This document shows, piece by piece, positions 21,264 through 30,130 of a stretch of DNA of 64,000 bases. The stretch is taken from contig JAPWHF010000004.1 of assembly GCA_027214125.1 (NCBI GenBank), positions 97,767-161,766 on the forward strand. The letters are read 5' to 3'. Position 1 is the stretch's first letter; every line of letters starts with the position of its first letter. A model generated the notes under the pieces. It searched no databases and was not told the DNA's origin. It saw only the letters and a list, made by a program, of their open reading frames with translations. Source of the DNA: Zoogloeaceae bacterium G21618-S1 (GTDB taxonomy: Bacteria; Pseudomonadota; Gammaproteobacteria; Burkholderiales; Rhodocyclaceae). The translations under genes and the position numbers were made by a program.

Positions 21264-22150
21264 TCGGTCGTCCTCCTGTCCTGCGGCGCCATGGCCTCGA
21301 GCACCGTGATCAGCGCGGCGGTGTCTTGCCGGGCACCACCGCGGGCCATCAGGGCGTTGAGTTGTTGCCCGACGGCGGCGGCGATGGGCAGCGGCGCGCC
21401 GAGGCTGTGAGCTTCGGCCATGACGAGGGCAAAGTCCTTGTGGTGCAATCGGGCGTCCACGCCTTTATCGAAATCGCCAGAGACCATGCGCTCACCCATC
21501 ACCTCAAGCACGCGCGAACCCGCCGAACCACCCAAGAGCGCAGTGCGCACCTTGGCCACATCGACACCGTTGGCAGCCGCCAGGTGCAGGGCTTCGGCGC
21601 TGGCTTCAATCGCGGCGACCATGATCATCTGGTTGCAGGCCTTGGCGACCTGACCGGCACCGGCTTCGCCGATGTGCACGATGCGACTGCCCAGCGCCGC
21701 CAGCACCGGCTGCAAGCGCGCCAGCGTGGCCGCCTCGCCGCCGACCATGATCGCCAGTGTCGCCTCCAGCGCGCCTTTGGGCCCACCGGAGACCGGCGCA
21801 TCCAGCCAGCCGATACCGCGCTCGGCGTAGCGGCCGGCGAGTTGCCGGGCGGTTGCCGGCGCGATGGTGCTCATATCGACATGCACCGCGCCGGCTGCAA
21901 AACCGGCCAGCAGACCATCGCTGCGCAAGACCAGATCCTCCACATCGGCACTGCCGCCAACCATGGTGATCACCAGTTCGCTACGCGCGGCCAGCTCGGC
22001 GGGTGACGCGCACCACGCAGCGCCCTCTGTCACCAGCGCAGCCGCCGACGCTTCACGCCGCGCCCAGACCGCCAAGTCATGCCCCGCACCAATGAGATGG
22101 CGAGCCATCGACTGGCCCATATCGCCCAAACCAATAAAGCCGATCTTCAT
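21260..22150 (-). CDS. 3-hydroxyisobutyrate dehydrogenase family oxidoreductase, paralog 1
   Basis: A 296-residue NAD(P)-dependent beta-hydroxyacid dehydrogenase. The Rossmann motif GFIGLGDMG starts at residue 4. The substrate loop DAPVSGG lies near 117, and catalytic Lys170 is in GQVAKACNQ. The family covers 3-hydroxyisobutyrate dehydrogenase, tartronate semialdehyde reductase and related enzymes; residues alone do not separate them. The next gene upstream encodes a close paralog and overlaps it by four bases, a tandem duplication. Retention of two copies suggests divided substrates. Confidence 0.92.
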   Translation of the reverse strand: MKIGFIGLGDMGQSMARHLIGAGHDLAVWARREASAAALVTEGAAWCASPAELAARSELVITMVGGSADVEDLVLRSDGLLAGFAAGAVHVDMSTIAPATARQLAGRYAERGIGWLDAPVSGGPKGALEATLAIMVGGEAATLARLQPVLAALGSRIVHIGEAGAGQVAKACNQMIMVAAIEASAEALHLAAANGVDVAKVRTALLGGSAGSRVLEVMGERMVSGDFDKGVDARLHHKDFALVMAEAHSLGAPLPIAAAVGQQLNALMARGGARQDTAALITVLEAMAPQDRRTTE

Positions 22151-23016
22151 GCCGCGCCTCCGCTCATCGCTTCAAACAACTTGAGCATGGCGACCGAGTC
22201 GTCCTCGCCCATGCCACGGCCGACCAAGGCGTTGAAGAGTTGCGCGGTCACTGCAGCCGCAGGCAGAGCGAGGCCGTGCGCGTGTGCTTCTTCCATGACG
22301 ATGCGCAGGTCTTTCTGGTGCATCCAGGCCTTGAAGCCGGGGGTGAACTTGCGGTCAACCATGCGCTGACCATGATTGTCGAGGATGCGGCTGTTGGCGA
22401 AACCGCCGAGCAGCGCCTCGCGCACACGGGCCAGATCGACCCCACTCATCTTCGCAAAGTTGAAGGCTTCGGCCACGGCGGCCACGCCCACGCCGGTGAC
22501 GATCTGATTGCAGGCCTTGGCCACCTGACCGGCGCCCGACTCGCCCACCCGCGTGACGCTTTTGCCCATGGCCTGAAAGGCCGGCAAGACGGTGTCGAAG
22601 GCGGCTTGCTCACCGCCGACCATGATGGTCAGCGTGCCGGCAATGGCACCGACTTCGCCGCCCGAGACCGGCGCGTCGAGCATGCGCACGCCGCGCGCGT
22701 TGAGTTGCACGGCAATCGCGCGCGCCGCGGTCGGGGCGATGGTGCTCATGTCGGCAAACACCAGGCCGTCGTGCGCGCCCTCGGCCACCGCCTGTGCCAC
22801 CTCAGCCACCTGCGGCGCATCCGGCACACAGGAAAACACCACATCCGACGCCGCGGCCACCTCAGCGATACTCGCCCGCGCCACCGCGCCTGCCGCCGTC
22901 ACCGGCGCCAGCGAGGCCTCGCGCCGCGCCCACACGCTGACCGGGAAACCGGCCTTGCGCAGATTGAGCACCATGGGCCGTCCCATCAGACCCAGACCGA
23001 TAAAACCGAGCTTCAT
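22147..23016 (-). CDS. 2-hydroxy-3-oxopropionate reductase-like dehydrogenase, paralog 2
   Basis: A 289-residue member of the same family. GFIGLGLMG is at residue 4, DAPVSGG near 114, and catalytic Lys167 in GQVAKACNQ. Its length and the C-terminal pattern TPGFKAWMHQKDL resemble E. coli GarR/GlxR, which reduces tartronate semialdehyde to glycerate. A hydroxypyruvate isomerase gene (hyi), which acts on the same C3 pool, is in this window at 44820-45593, which supports but does not prove that reading. It is the first gene of the four-gene overlapping run that ends near 20527. Confidence 0.92.
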   Translation of the reverse strand: MKLGFIGLGLMGRPMVLNLRKAGFPVSVWARREASLAPVTAAGAVARASIAEVAAASDVVFSCVPDAPQVAEVAQAVAEGAHDGLVFADMSTIAPTAARAIAVQLNARGVRMLDAPVSGGEVGAIAGTLTIMVGGEQAAFDTVLPAFQAMGKSVTRVGESGAGQVAKACNQIVTGVGVAAVAEAFNFAKMSGVDLARVREALLGGFANSRILDNHGQRMVDRKFTPGFKAWMHQKDLRIVMEEAHAHGLALPAAAVTAQLFNALVGRGMGEDDSVAMLKLFEAMSGGAA

Positions 23017-23085
23017 GCGCGCACTCCGAACAAAGACTGTCCGTCGATTCTACGCGCGCCACGCCCGTCGATTGGTCAGGGGACG

Positions 23086-24168
23086 TTACAGCACACTGAC
23101 ACCCACCCCGGTAAACTCGCTCAAGGTCTGCACCACGGTCGCGCTCGGCAAGCCGCGCACGATGAACACCAGTCGGCTGCAGCGATCATCAAAGGGCGGG
23201 GTGTCGGGCCAGGCGGGCAGACTGACCGCCGGGTAGATGCTGTGCTGCACGCACTGGATGACCCGCGGCAGCGGATCACCGCGCACATTGAGCACGCCCT
23301 TGATGCGCAGAATGCGGTTGCTGTAGGCCTGCAGAATCAGGTTGAGCCCGTCGGAAAACTCCCACCACGGCAGCGGCGCGTCGAAGCGCAGCACATAGCT
23401 TTCGACCCCGTCGGCGTGATGCGTCACCGGGCCGGCCGGCGCCGCCTTGCCGGGCTTGCGCCACGCCGGCATCGCCGCTGCTGCCGCACGGACCTGCGCC
23501 TCACCCAGCCAGTCGGCCACTTCAGGCAGCTTGCCGGTGGCGGTGTACAAGCCGCAGCCAAACAAGGCGTCGACCGAGACCACGCCTTGCGACACCGGAA
23601 TCTGCCGCGCCCCGGGGTTGAGCATGGCGAGCGTCGCCTGCAGGTCGGCGATGTCGTCCGGCGCGGCGAGGTCGCACTTGGTGAGCAGCAGGCGGTCGGC
23701 CATCGCCGCCTGACGCATGGCTTCGCGGTGTGCCTTGAGCTGACCGGCGGCGTGGGTCACGTCGACCGCGGTCACCACGCCGTCACAACGGTAGCGATCG
23801 GCAATGAAGGGCTCTTCCATCAGCGTGTGGATGACCGGCGCGGGATCGGCCAGGCCGGTGGTTTCGAGCAGCACGCGGTCAATGGGCGGGATCTCCTTGC
23901 GGAAGGCCTGCATGAACAGGCGCTTGAGCGCCGCCACCAGATCGCCCTGCACGCTGCAGCATACGCAGCCACCGTCGAGCACCACCAAGGTTTCATCGAC
24001 CTGTTCGACCAGATGATGATCGACGCCGACATCGCCCAGCTCGTTGATCAGCACCGCCACCCGCTCGGCGCCGGGGTGGCGCAGCAGATGGTTGAGTACG
24101 GTGGTTTTGCCGGCGCCGAGAAAGCCGGTCAGCACGGTCACCGGAATCCGGCGGTCAGTGTCAGTCAT
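23086..24168 (-). CDS. CobW/COG0523 family GTPase (metal chaperone)
   Basis: A 360-residue G3E-family GTPase that inserts or delivers a metal using GTP. The P-loop GFLGAGKTT starts at residue 15. The metal-binding CVCC lies at 68-71. ETTGLADP is the Mg/switch region and TKCD replaces NKxD for guanine recognition. The C-terminal CobW_C domain includes ILRIKGVLN. The frame is open further upstream, but the ATG at 24168 gives the expected N-terminus. The gene is divergent from ybiB. Which metal it serves is unknown; no Zur-type site was recognised. Confidence 0.93.
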   Translation of the reverse strand: MTDTDRRIPVTVLTGFLGAGKTTVLNHLLRHPGAERVAVLINELGDVGVDHHLVEQVDETLVVLDGGCVCCSVQGDLVAALKRLFMQAFRKEIPPIDRVLLETTGLADPAPVIHTLMEEPFIADRYRCDGVVTAVDVTHAAGQLKAHREAMRQAAMADRLLLTKCDLAAPDDIADLQATLAMLNPGARQIPVSQGVVSVDALFGCGLYTATGKLPEVADWLGEAQVRAAAAAMPAWRKPGKAAPAGPVTHHADGVESYVLRFDAPLPWWEFSDGLNLILQAYSNRILRIKGVLNVRGDPLPRVIQCVQHSIYPAVSLPAWPDTPPFDDRCSRLVFIVRGLPSATVVQTLSEFTGVGVSVL

Positions 24169-24239
24169 GGTTTGATCCTGGTCATAAGCACGATGCGTGG
24201 CCGTCGCCGGCCACCCCGAAGCCTGCCATAATCCGCGCC

Positions 24240-25160
24240 ATGACCTACGCCCCATTTATCAAGGAAATCGGCCGCGGCGCCAAAGGCGCCAAGCCCCTCA
24301 CCGTAGACCAGGCCGCCAGCCTGTTTGGCGACATGCTCGACGGCCGCGTACCCGATCTGGAGTTGGGTGCGATCATTTTGTCGCTGCGAATCAAGAGCGA
24401 ATCGCTCGACGAGCTGGTTGGCTTCAAGCGCGCCATGGATGCGCGCAACGCAACGCTCACGCTGCCCGACGGCCCGCGCTGCGTGCTGCTGCCCAGCTAT
24501 AACGGCGCCCGCCGACAGCCCAACCTGATGCCGCTGGTCGCGCTGCTGCTGGCGCGCGAGGGGGTGCCGGCGCTGATTCAGGGCCGGCATGACTTCGACA
24601 GCCGGGTCAGCCCTTTCGACCTGCTCGCTGCGCTCGACGTCCCGCTGCGCGCCGATGCCGCCGACGCCAGCGCCGCGCTGGCCACGCACAAGATTGCCGC
24701 ACTCTCGCTCGACGCGCTGTTGCCTGGTCTGGACCGCTTGCTCGCCCTGCGCCCGCGCCTGGGCGTGCGCAACAGCGGCCACACCCTGGCCAAACTGCTT
24801 GACCCGATGCCCGGGCGCAGCGTGCGCGTGGTGGCGGTGACCCACCCCGAGTATCTGGTGCGGATGGACGAATTCCTGCAAGTCGACGGCGGTTGCGCGA
24901 TGCTGATGCGCGGCACCGAAGGCGAGGGCTATGCCAATCCGCGACGCCGCCCGACGATGGCGCTCTACAAGGGCACCGGCGTCGCCGAAACGATGGAAGG
25001 CGAAGGCGGCGGCGCGCCGCCCAACCCGCAAGTGCCCGACCTGCCCGATGTCGCTGGCAATGCGCAACTGATCCGCGCCATGCTCGACGGCACCACGCCG
25101 GTGCCCGCGCCGATCCGCACCCAGGTGGACGCCCTCATCCGGCTCGCCCGCGGCGACTGA
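24240..25160 (+). CDS. ybiB: DNA-binding protein YbiB (TrpD2 family)
   Basis: A 306-residue protein with the fold of anthranilate phosphoribosyltransferase (TrpD). It lacks the TrpD phosphoribosyl-pyrophosphate signature; E. coli YbiB (TrpD2) binds nucleic acid instead. An N-terminal helical domain (LTVDQAASLFGDMLDGRVPDLELGAIILSLRIKSE) precedes the central alpha/beta domain. In E. coli the gene belongs to the LexA regulon. Here it is followed 127 bases later by nasA, which has its own sigma-54 promoter, so the link to nitrate assimilation may be positional only. Confidence 0.88.
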   Translation: MTYAPFIKEIGRGAKGAKPLTVDQAASLFGDMLDGRVPDLELGAIILSLRIKSESLDELVGFKRAMDARNATLTLPDGPRCVLLPSYNGARRQPNLMPLVALLLAREGVPALIQGRHDFDSRVSPFDLLAALDVPLRADAADASAALATHKIAALSLDALLPGLDRLLALRPRLGVRNSGHTLAKLLDPMPGRSVRVVAVTHPEYLVRMDEFLQVDGGCAMLMRGTEGEGYANPRRRPTMALYKGTGVAETMEGEGGGAPPNPQVPDLPDVAGNAQLIRAMLDGTTPVPAPIRTQVDALIRLARGD

Positions 25161-25177
25161 CGCCCCATTTTGGTGCG
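25161..25177 (+). promoter_or_regulatory. Candidate NtrC-binding site upstream of nasA
   Basis: The dyad GCCCCA-TTT-TGGTGC matches the NtrC pattern TGCACCA-N3-TGGTGCA with one mismatch in the inner half-site bases. Its centre is about 106 bases before the predicted start, a normal enhancer position. A second isolated half-site GCACCA lies at 25193-25198; together the arms TGGTGCGG and CCGCACCA form an 8-bp inverted repeat with centres about two helical turns apart. Confidence 0.6.
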
Positions 25178-25248
25178 GACGATTTGCGCGCCGCACCATT
25201 TGCAATCTTGATTCAGAGCAAATTTAGGTCAAGCCCTTATTCGGGGCA

Positions 25249-25264
25249 TGGCATGGCGGTTGCT
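25249..25264 (+). promoter_or_regulatory. Sigma-54 promoter of nasA
   Basis: TGGCATGGCGGTTGCT contains the invariant GG and GC exactly ten bases apart and fits TGGCAC-N5-TTGC. The implied start near 25275 leaves a short leader with AAGGAG before the ATG at 25288. Confidence 0.82.
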
Positions 25265-25287
25265 ACTGTCCGGACAAAGGAGATTCA

Positions 25288-27996
25288 ATGTCCGAGACGA
25301 AATCCACCTGCTGTTACTGCGGCGTCGGCTGCGGCCTTATCGTTGAACACGATGCCGGCCAGATCACCGGCGTGCGCGGCGACCCCGACCACCCGGCCAA
25401 CTTTGGCCGGCTGTGCACCAAAGGCGCCACACTCCACCTGACGGTTGCCCCCGACACCCGCTCGCAACGCGCGCACACGCCCGAGCTGCGCACCGACCGC
25501 AGCGCCACGCGCCAGCCCACCGACTGGGACACCGCGCTCGATCATGTGGCCGACCGCTTTGCCGCCATCATTCAGGAACACGGCCCCGACGCCGTCGCCT
25601 TCTACGGCTCCGGCCAATGGCTGACCGAGGACTACTATGTCTTCAACAAGCTCGCCAAAGGCCTGATCGGCACCAACAACCTCGACACCAACTCACGCCT
25701 GTGCATGTCCAGCGCGGTGGCCGGCTACAAGCTGAGCCTCGGTGCGGATGCCCCGCCGTGCAGCTACACCGACATCGACGCCACCGACTGCCTGTTCATC
25801 GCCGGCTCGAACACCGCCTTCGCCCACCCCATCGTGTTCCGCCGCATCGAGGCCGCGCGCGAAGCCAATCCCGACATGAAACTGGTGGTAGTCGACCCGC
25901 GGCGCACCGACACCGCCGAAGCCGCCGACCTGCACCTGCCGCTGTTGCCGGGTACCGACATCGCGCTGTTCAACGCCATGCTCCACGTCATGCTGTGGGA
26001 AGGCTGGCTGAATCGCGACTACATCGCCGCCCACACCGAAGGCTTCGACGCACTCAAGCGCCTGGTGCGCGAATACACCCCGGCCATGGCCGCGGCCGTG
26101 TGCGGCGTGCCCAAGCGCGACATCGAGCAGGCGGCGGAGTGGTTTGCCACCCGCCCGGCCACGCTGTCCATGTATTGCCAGGGCCTCAACCAGTACGCAT
26201 CGGGCACCCACAAGAACGCCGCGCTGATCAATCTGCACCTGGCCACCGGCCAGATCGGCCGCCCCGGCGCCGGCCCCTTCTCGCTCACCGGCCAGCCCAA
26301 CGCCATGGGCGGGCGCGAAGTCGGCGCGCTGGCCAATCTGATGTCCGGCCACCGCGACATGAGCGACCCCGCCCACCGCGCCGAAATCGCCCGCCTGTGG
26401 GGCGTGCCCGAGGTGCCCGCCACGCCGGGCAAGCCAGCCGTCGAATTGTTCGAGGCACTAAAGAATGGTGAGATCAAGGCGGTCTGGATTGCCGCCACCA
26501 ACCCGGCGCAATCCCTGCCCGACCAGGCGATGGTGCACGCCGCGCTCGAAGCGGCCGAACTGGTCGTGGTGCAAGACACCTACCGGCACACCGAAACCGC
26601 CGCCTACGCCGACGTGCTACTGCCCGCCAGTGGCTGGGGCGAAAAGGAAGGCACGGTCACCAACTCCGAGCGCCGCATCAGCCGCACCCACGCCGCCGTG
26701 CCGCCCCTTGGTGAGGCCAGGCACGACTGGGAGATCGCCTGCGACTTCGCCCGTCGCCTCGGCCCGCGCATTGGCAAAGGCGACCTGGCCTATCAGCTAT
26801 TCGGTTTCGACTCGGTCGAAGCCGTCTGGCAGGAGCACCGCGAAAGCACCCGCGGACGCGATCTGGACATCACCGGCCTGAGCTACGCCAAGCTCGACGC
26901 CGACGGCCCGCAGCAGTGGCCCTTCCCCGACGGCGCCTCCACCGGCCGCGCCCGCCTATATGAAGACGGTGTGTTTCCCACGCCCTCGGGCAAGGCCCGC
27001 TTCGTCGCCACCGACTACGTGGTCACCGCGGAGAGCCCCAGCGCCCGCTACCCGCTACACCTGATCACCGGCCGCCTGCGCGACCAATGGCACAGCATGA
27101 CCCGCACCGGTCTCGTACCGCGTCTGTATAACCACGAACCCGAGCCGCAGTTGCATATGCACGCAGAGGATCTGGCGCGACGCGATCTGGCCGACGGCGA
27201 CATCGTGCGCGTGCGCTCCCGCCAGGGCGCGGCGGTACTCAAGGTGATCGCCAGCGACACCGTCCGCCCGGGTCAGAGCTTTCTGCCCATGCACTGGGGC
27301 GGCAACACCATGGCCGGCAAGCTGGGCATCAACGCGCTCACCCCCTCGGCCGCCGACCCGATCTCGAAGCAGCCGGAACTCAAACACGCCGCCATTCAGG
27401 TCGAAAAACTCGCCGCTGGCCATGCTCTGATGGCCATGCGCCGGATCACCGACACCAACGCCTTCTCCGTCCTCGAAGCACTGCGCGCGCAGATGAAGGA
27501 TCTCCCCTATGCCAGCCTGACGCTTGCCGGGCGCGAGGTGCCTGTGGTGGTACTCAAGGCGCGGGCCGACGAGGCCAACACCGCGCTGCTCGACGCGGTC
27601 GACGCCGCCATGGGTCTGGACGACCCGGCGCACACCCTGGTGTATGCCGACACGCACCGCGATGTGGCCAAGCGCGCCCGCGTCGACGACGACATTCTCA
27701 ACGCGGTACGGCTGTCGGGCGAGACCCGCGCCGCCGCGTGGCTGACCGAGTTGATGGTGCGCGGCGAGCCCGCCGCCCCGGTGCGCCCCTGGCTGCTCGC
27801 CCCGCTCACCCAGCCGCCAGCCGGCCAGCCCACGCGCGGCAAAGTGGTGTGCAACTGCTTTGATGTGTCGGAGGAGGCCATCGTCACCGCTTTCCATGCT
27901 GGCGAGAGCCTCGAACAACTGCAGACACGCACTCAATGCGGCACCAACTGCGGCTCCTGTCTGCCCGAACTGAAGCGACTCGCCGCACGGTCGTGA
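25288..27996 (+). CDS. nasA: Assimilatory nitrate reductase catalytic subunit
   Basis: Reduces nitrate to nitrite in the cytoplasm with a Mo-bis-MGD cofactor. The 902-residue protein begins with the [4Fe-4S] ligands Cys8, Cys11, Cys15 and Cys43, followed by the long molybdopterin domains (SRLCMSSAV near 138) and a molydopterin dinucleotide-binding domain. The last ~50 residues are a BFD-like [2Fe-2S] domain (CNCFDV to CGTNCGSC), as in Klebsiella NasA. It has its own sigma-54/NtrC-type control region and no cotranscribed electron-transfer subunit here. NirBD and NarK for the remaining steps are encoded about 29 kb away with the same type of promoter. Confidence 0.96.
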   Translation: MSETKSTCCYCGVGCGLIVEHDAGQITGVRGDPDHPANFGRLCTKGATLHLTVAPDTRSQRAHTPELRTDRSATRQPTDWDTALDHVADRFAAIIQEHGPDAVAFYGSGQWLTEDYYVFNKLAKGLIGTNNLDTNSRLCMSSAVAGYKLSLGADAPPCSYTDIDATDCLFIAGSNTAFAHPIVFRRIEAAREANPDMKLVVVDPRRTDTAEAADLHLPLLPGTDIALFNAMLHVMLWEGWLNRDYIAAHTEGFDALKRLVREYTPAMAAAVCGVPKRDIEQAAEWFATRPATLSMYCQGLNQYASGTHKNAALINLHLATGQIGRPGAGPFSLTGQPNAMGGREVGALANLMSGHRDMSDPAHRAEIARLWGVPEVPATPGKPAVELFEALKNGEIKAVWIAATNPAQSLPDQAMVHAALEAAELVVVQDTYRHTETAAYADVLLPASGWGEKEGTVTNSERRISRTHAAVPPLGEARHDWEIACDFARRLGPRIGKGDLAYQLFGFDSVEAVWQEHRESTRGRDLDITGLSYAKLDADGPQQWPFPDGASTGRARLYEDGVFPTPSGKARFVATDYVVTAESPSARYPLHLITGRLRDQWHSMTRTGLVPRLYNHEPEPQLHMHAEDLARRDLADGDIVRVRSRQGAAVLKVIASDTVRPGQSFLPMHWGGNTMAGKLGINALTPSAADPISKQPELKHAAIQVEKLAAGHALMAMRRITDTNAFSVLEALRAQMKDLPYASLTLAGREVPVVVLKARADEANTALLDAVDAAMGLDDPAHTLVYADTHRDVAKRARVDDDILNAVRLSGETRAAAWLTELMVRGEPAAPVRPWLLAPLTQPPAGQPTRGKVVCNCFDVSEEAIVTAFHAGESLEQLQTRTQCGTNCGSCLPELKRLAARS

Positions 27997-28131
27997 GGGC
28001 GGAAATGATATAACTAGGCCACGGCAGGGCATCGAAGGCCCCGCCGTCGGCCGGCCCTGCACCGACATCGCGGGGGACACAAGATCGCCCGCGCCACTGC
28101 AGCGAAGGGCGGCACGCATGGAGACCCTCCA

Positions 28132-29961
28132 ATGCAATCCGTTGCCACCTTCGCGGCCCTGCTGGCCGTGGCCGTGCTCTTGGTCCCCCTGTTCAAGCGT
28201 GCAGGCCTGGGCACCGTGCTCGGCTACCTCGCCGCCGGCGTCCTCATCGGGCCCTCGGGTTTCGGTGTAGTGACCGACGGCGAGAATCTGCTGCACACCG
28301 CCGAGCTGGGCGTGGTGCTGCTGCTGTTCATCATCGGCCTGGAGCTTCAGCCCTCGCGTCTGTGGGCGCTACGCAAACCGGTGTTCGGCCTGGGTGGCCT
28401 GCAGTTTTTTGGCGTGGGAAGCTTCCTGATCGCCGGCGCCTGGCTGCTCGGCTTTGACTGGCCCATCGCCACCATGATTGGCCTCACCCTGGCGCTGTCC
28501 TCCACCGCCTTCGTGCTGCCCACACTGGGCGAGCGTCACGAACTGCACAGCCGCTACGGGCGCGAAACCTTCGCCATCCTGCTGTTTCAGGATCTGATGG
28601 TGATCCCGCTGCTGGCGCTGCTGCCGCTGCTTGGCGCCGCGCGCTCGGAGGGCGATGTCTCGCCGCTGGTAGGTCTCGGCTTTCTCGCCGTGGTGGTGTT
28701 GATCGGTCGGCCAGTGCTCGACGCCATTTTCCGCCATGTCACCCGAATCAACAGCCGCGAGATGTTTACCGCCGCGGCCCTGGCCACCGCCCTGGGTCTG
28801 GCGTTGCTGCTGCAACTGGGCGGCCTGTCGATGTCGCTGGGCGCGTTTGTGGCCGGCGTGCTGCTGTCGGACTCGGACTTCCGCCATGAGCTCGAAGCCT
28901 CGATCGCACCCTTCCAGGGACTGCTGATGGGCTTCTTCTTCATCGCCGTCGGCATGACCATCAATCTGGGCATGATCGTCGAACACCCACTCAACGTGCT
29001 CGGCCTGACCGTCGCGCTGATTCTGGTCAAAGGCGGCGGCATGTATGGTTTGCGCCGGCTGGCCCGCGGCAGCAAAAAGGTCTCGCGCATGCAGGCGCTG
29101 GCGCTGGCGCAGTGTGGTGAATTCGCCTTCGTGTTGTTTGGCGTCGCGCAAGCCAGCCAGCTGCTTGAGCCGGAAGTCGTCGCCCAGCTGAATCTGTCGG
29201 TGGCGCTGTCGATGGCCACCGCGCCACTACTGTTCATTCTGGCCGACCGCCTCAATGCGCGCGAAGCGGCCGCCACCGCGACCATCGAACCCGAAACCGA
29301 GGACATGCCCGACCTGCCCAACCCGGTCGTCATGGCCGGTTTCGGCCGCGTCGGCCAGATCGTCGGACGCGTATTGCTGGCCCGCAACGTGCCTTTCACA
29401 GCGCTGGATATCGACCACGAAGAGGTCAAGACCATGAAGCGCTTTGGCATCCAGGCCTATTACGGCAACGCCGCGCACCTCGAAGTCTTGCATGCGGCCC
29501 GCATCGACGACGCCAAAGTCTTTGTGCTGGCCATCGACAACATCGAGACCTCGTTGCGCTGTGCCGAGATGGTGCGCAAGCATTTCCCGCATGTCACCAT
29601 CGTCGCCCGCGCCCGCAACCGCTTCCACGCCTACCGGCTAATGGACCTGGGGGTCGAACTGCTGATGCGGGAAACCTTCCGCTCCAGCCTCGACATGGCC
29701 CGCATGATCTTCGAAGTGCTCGGCAAAACGCCCGAAAAATCGCAGCAAATCGTGGACCGTTTCGCCGAGCACGACATCGAACTGCTCAAGCGCGAACAAG
29801 CGCTCTACCACGACGAACACCAGCTCATCCAGAGCGCCCGCGAGGCCACCGAAGAGCTCAGCTTGATTCTTGAGCAAGAGCTTGGCGACGCGCAACCGGA
29901 GAACAAGGCGTCGGAAGAGCTGAACGCAGACACCGACGCCGCGCCGCGACCCGCTAGCTGA
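28132..29961 (+). CDS. CPA2 family monovalent cation:proton antiporter (KefB/KefC type)
   Basis: A 609-residue inner-membrane protein. About twelve membrane helices (residues ~5-380) form the Na/H-exchanger domain. A cytoplasmic TrkA-N/RCK domain follows, with the nucleotide-binding GFGRVGQIVGR at 403-413. The C-terminal ~80 residues are helical and charged (coiled). Length and domain order match KefB/KefC, which export potassium in exchange for protons under glutathione-adduct control. No ancillary KefF/KefG gene is adjacent, so glutathione gating is uncertain. GGAG lies ten bases before the ATG. Confidence 0.92.
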   Translation: MQSVATFAALLAVAVLLVPLFKRAGLGTVLGYLAAGVLIGPSGFGVVTDGENLLHTAELGVVLLLFIIGLELQPSRLWALRKPVFGLGGLQFFGVGSFLIAGAWLLGFDWPIATMIGLTLALSSTAFVLPTLGERHELHSRYGRETFAILLFQDLMVIPLLALLPLLGAARSEGDVSPLVGLGFLAVVVLIGRPVLDAIFRHVTRINSREMFTAAALATALGLALLLQLGGLSMSLGAFVAGVLLSDSDFRHELEASIAPFQGLLMGFFFIAVGMTINLGMIVEHPLNVLGLTVALILVKGGGMYGLRRLARGSKKVSRMQALALAQCGEFAFVLFGVAQASQLLEPEVVAQLNLSVALSMATAPLLFILADRLNAREAAATATIEPETEDMPDLPNPVVMAGFGRVGQIVGRVLLARNVPFTALDIDHEEVKTMKRFGIQAYYGNAAHLEVLHAARIDDAKVFVLAIDNIETSLRCAEMVRKHFPHVTIVARARNRFHAYRLMDLGVELLMRETFRSSLDMARMIFEVLGKTPEKSQQIVDRFAEHDIELLKREQALYHDEHQLIQSAREATEELSLILEQELGDAQPENKASEELNADTDAAPRPAS

Positions 29962-30130
29962 ATCCGCACCCTACAGGCATCTTGGCGCGGACTTCGCCTC
30001 CGCAAGTGCATCATGCCCCACGCCGGCCAGGCCGCACGCGACGACTGGCGATTGCCGGCGGCGCAGCGCCTCAAGTTTGACTGACGTCGTCCGTAAGGGA
30101 AGTACACAGGTCTTTCCCGGACGACCGTCG

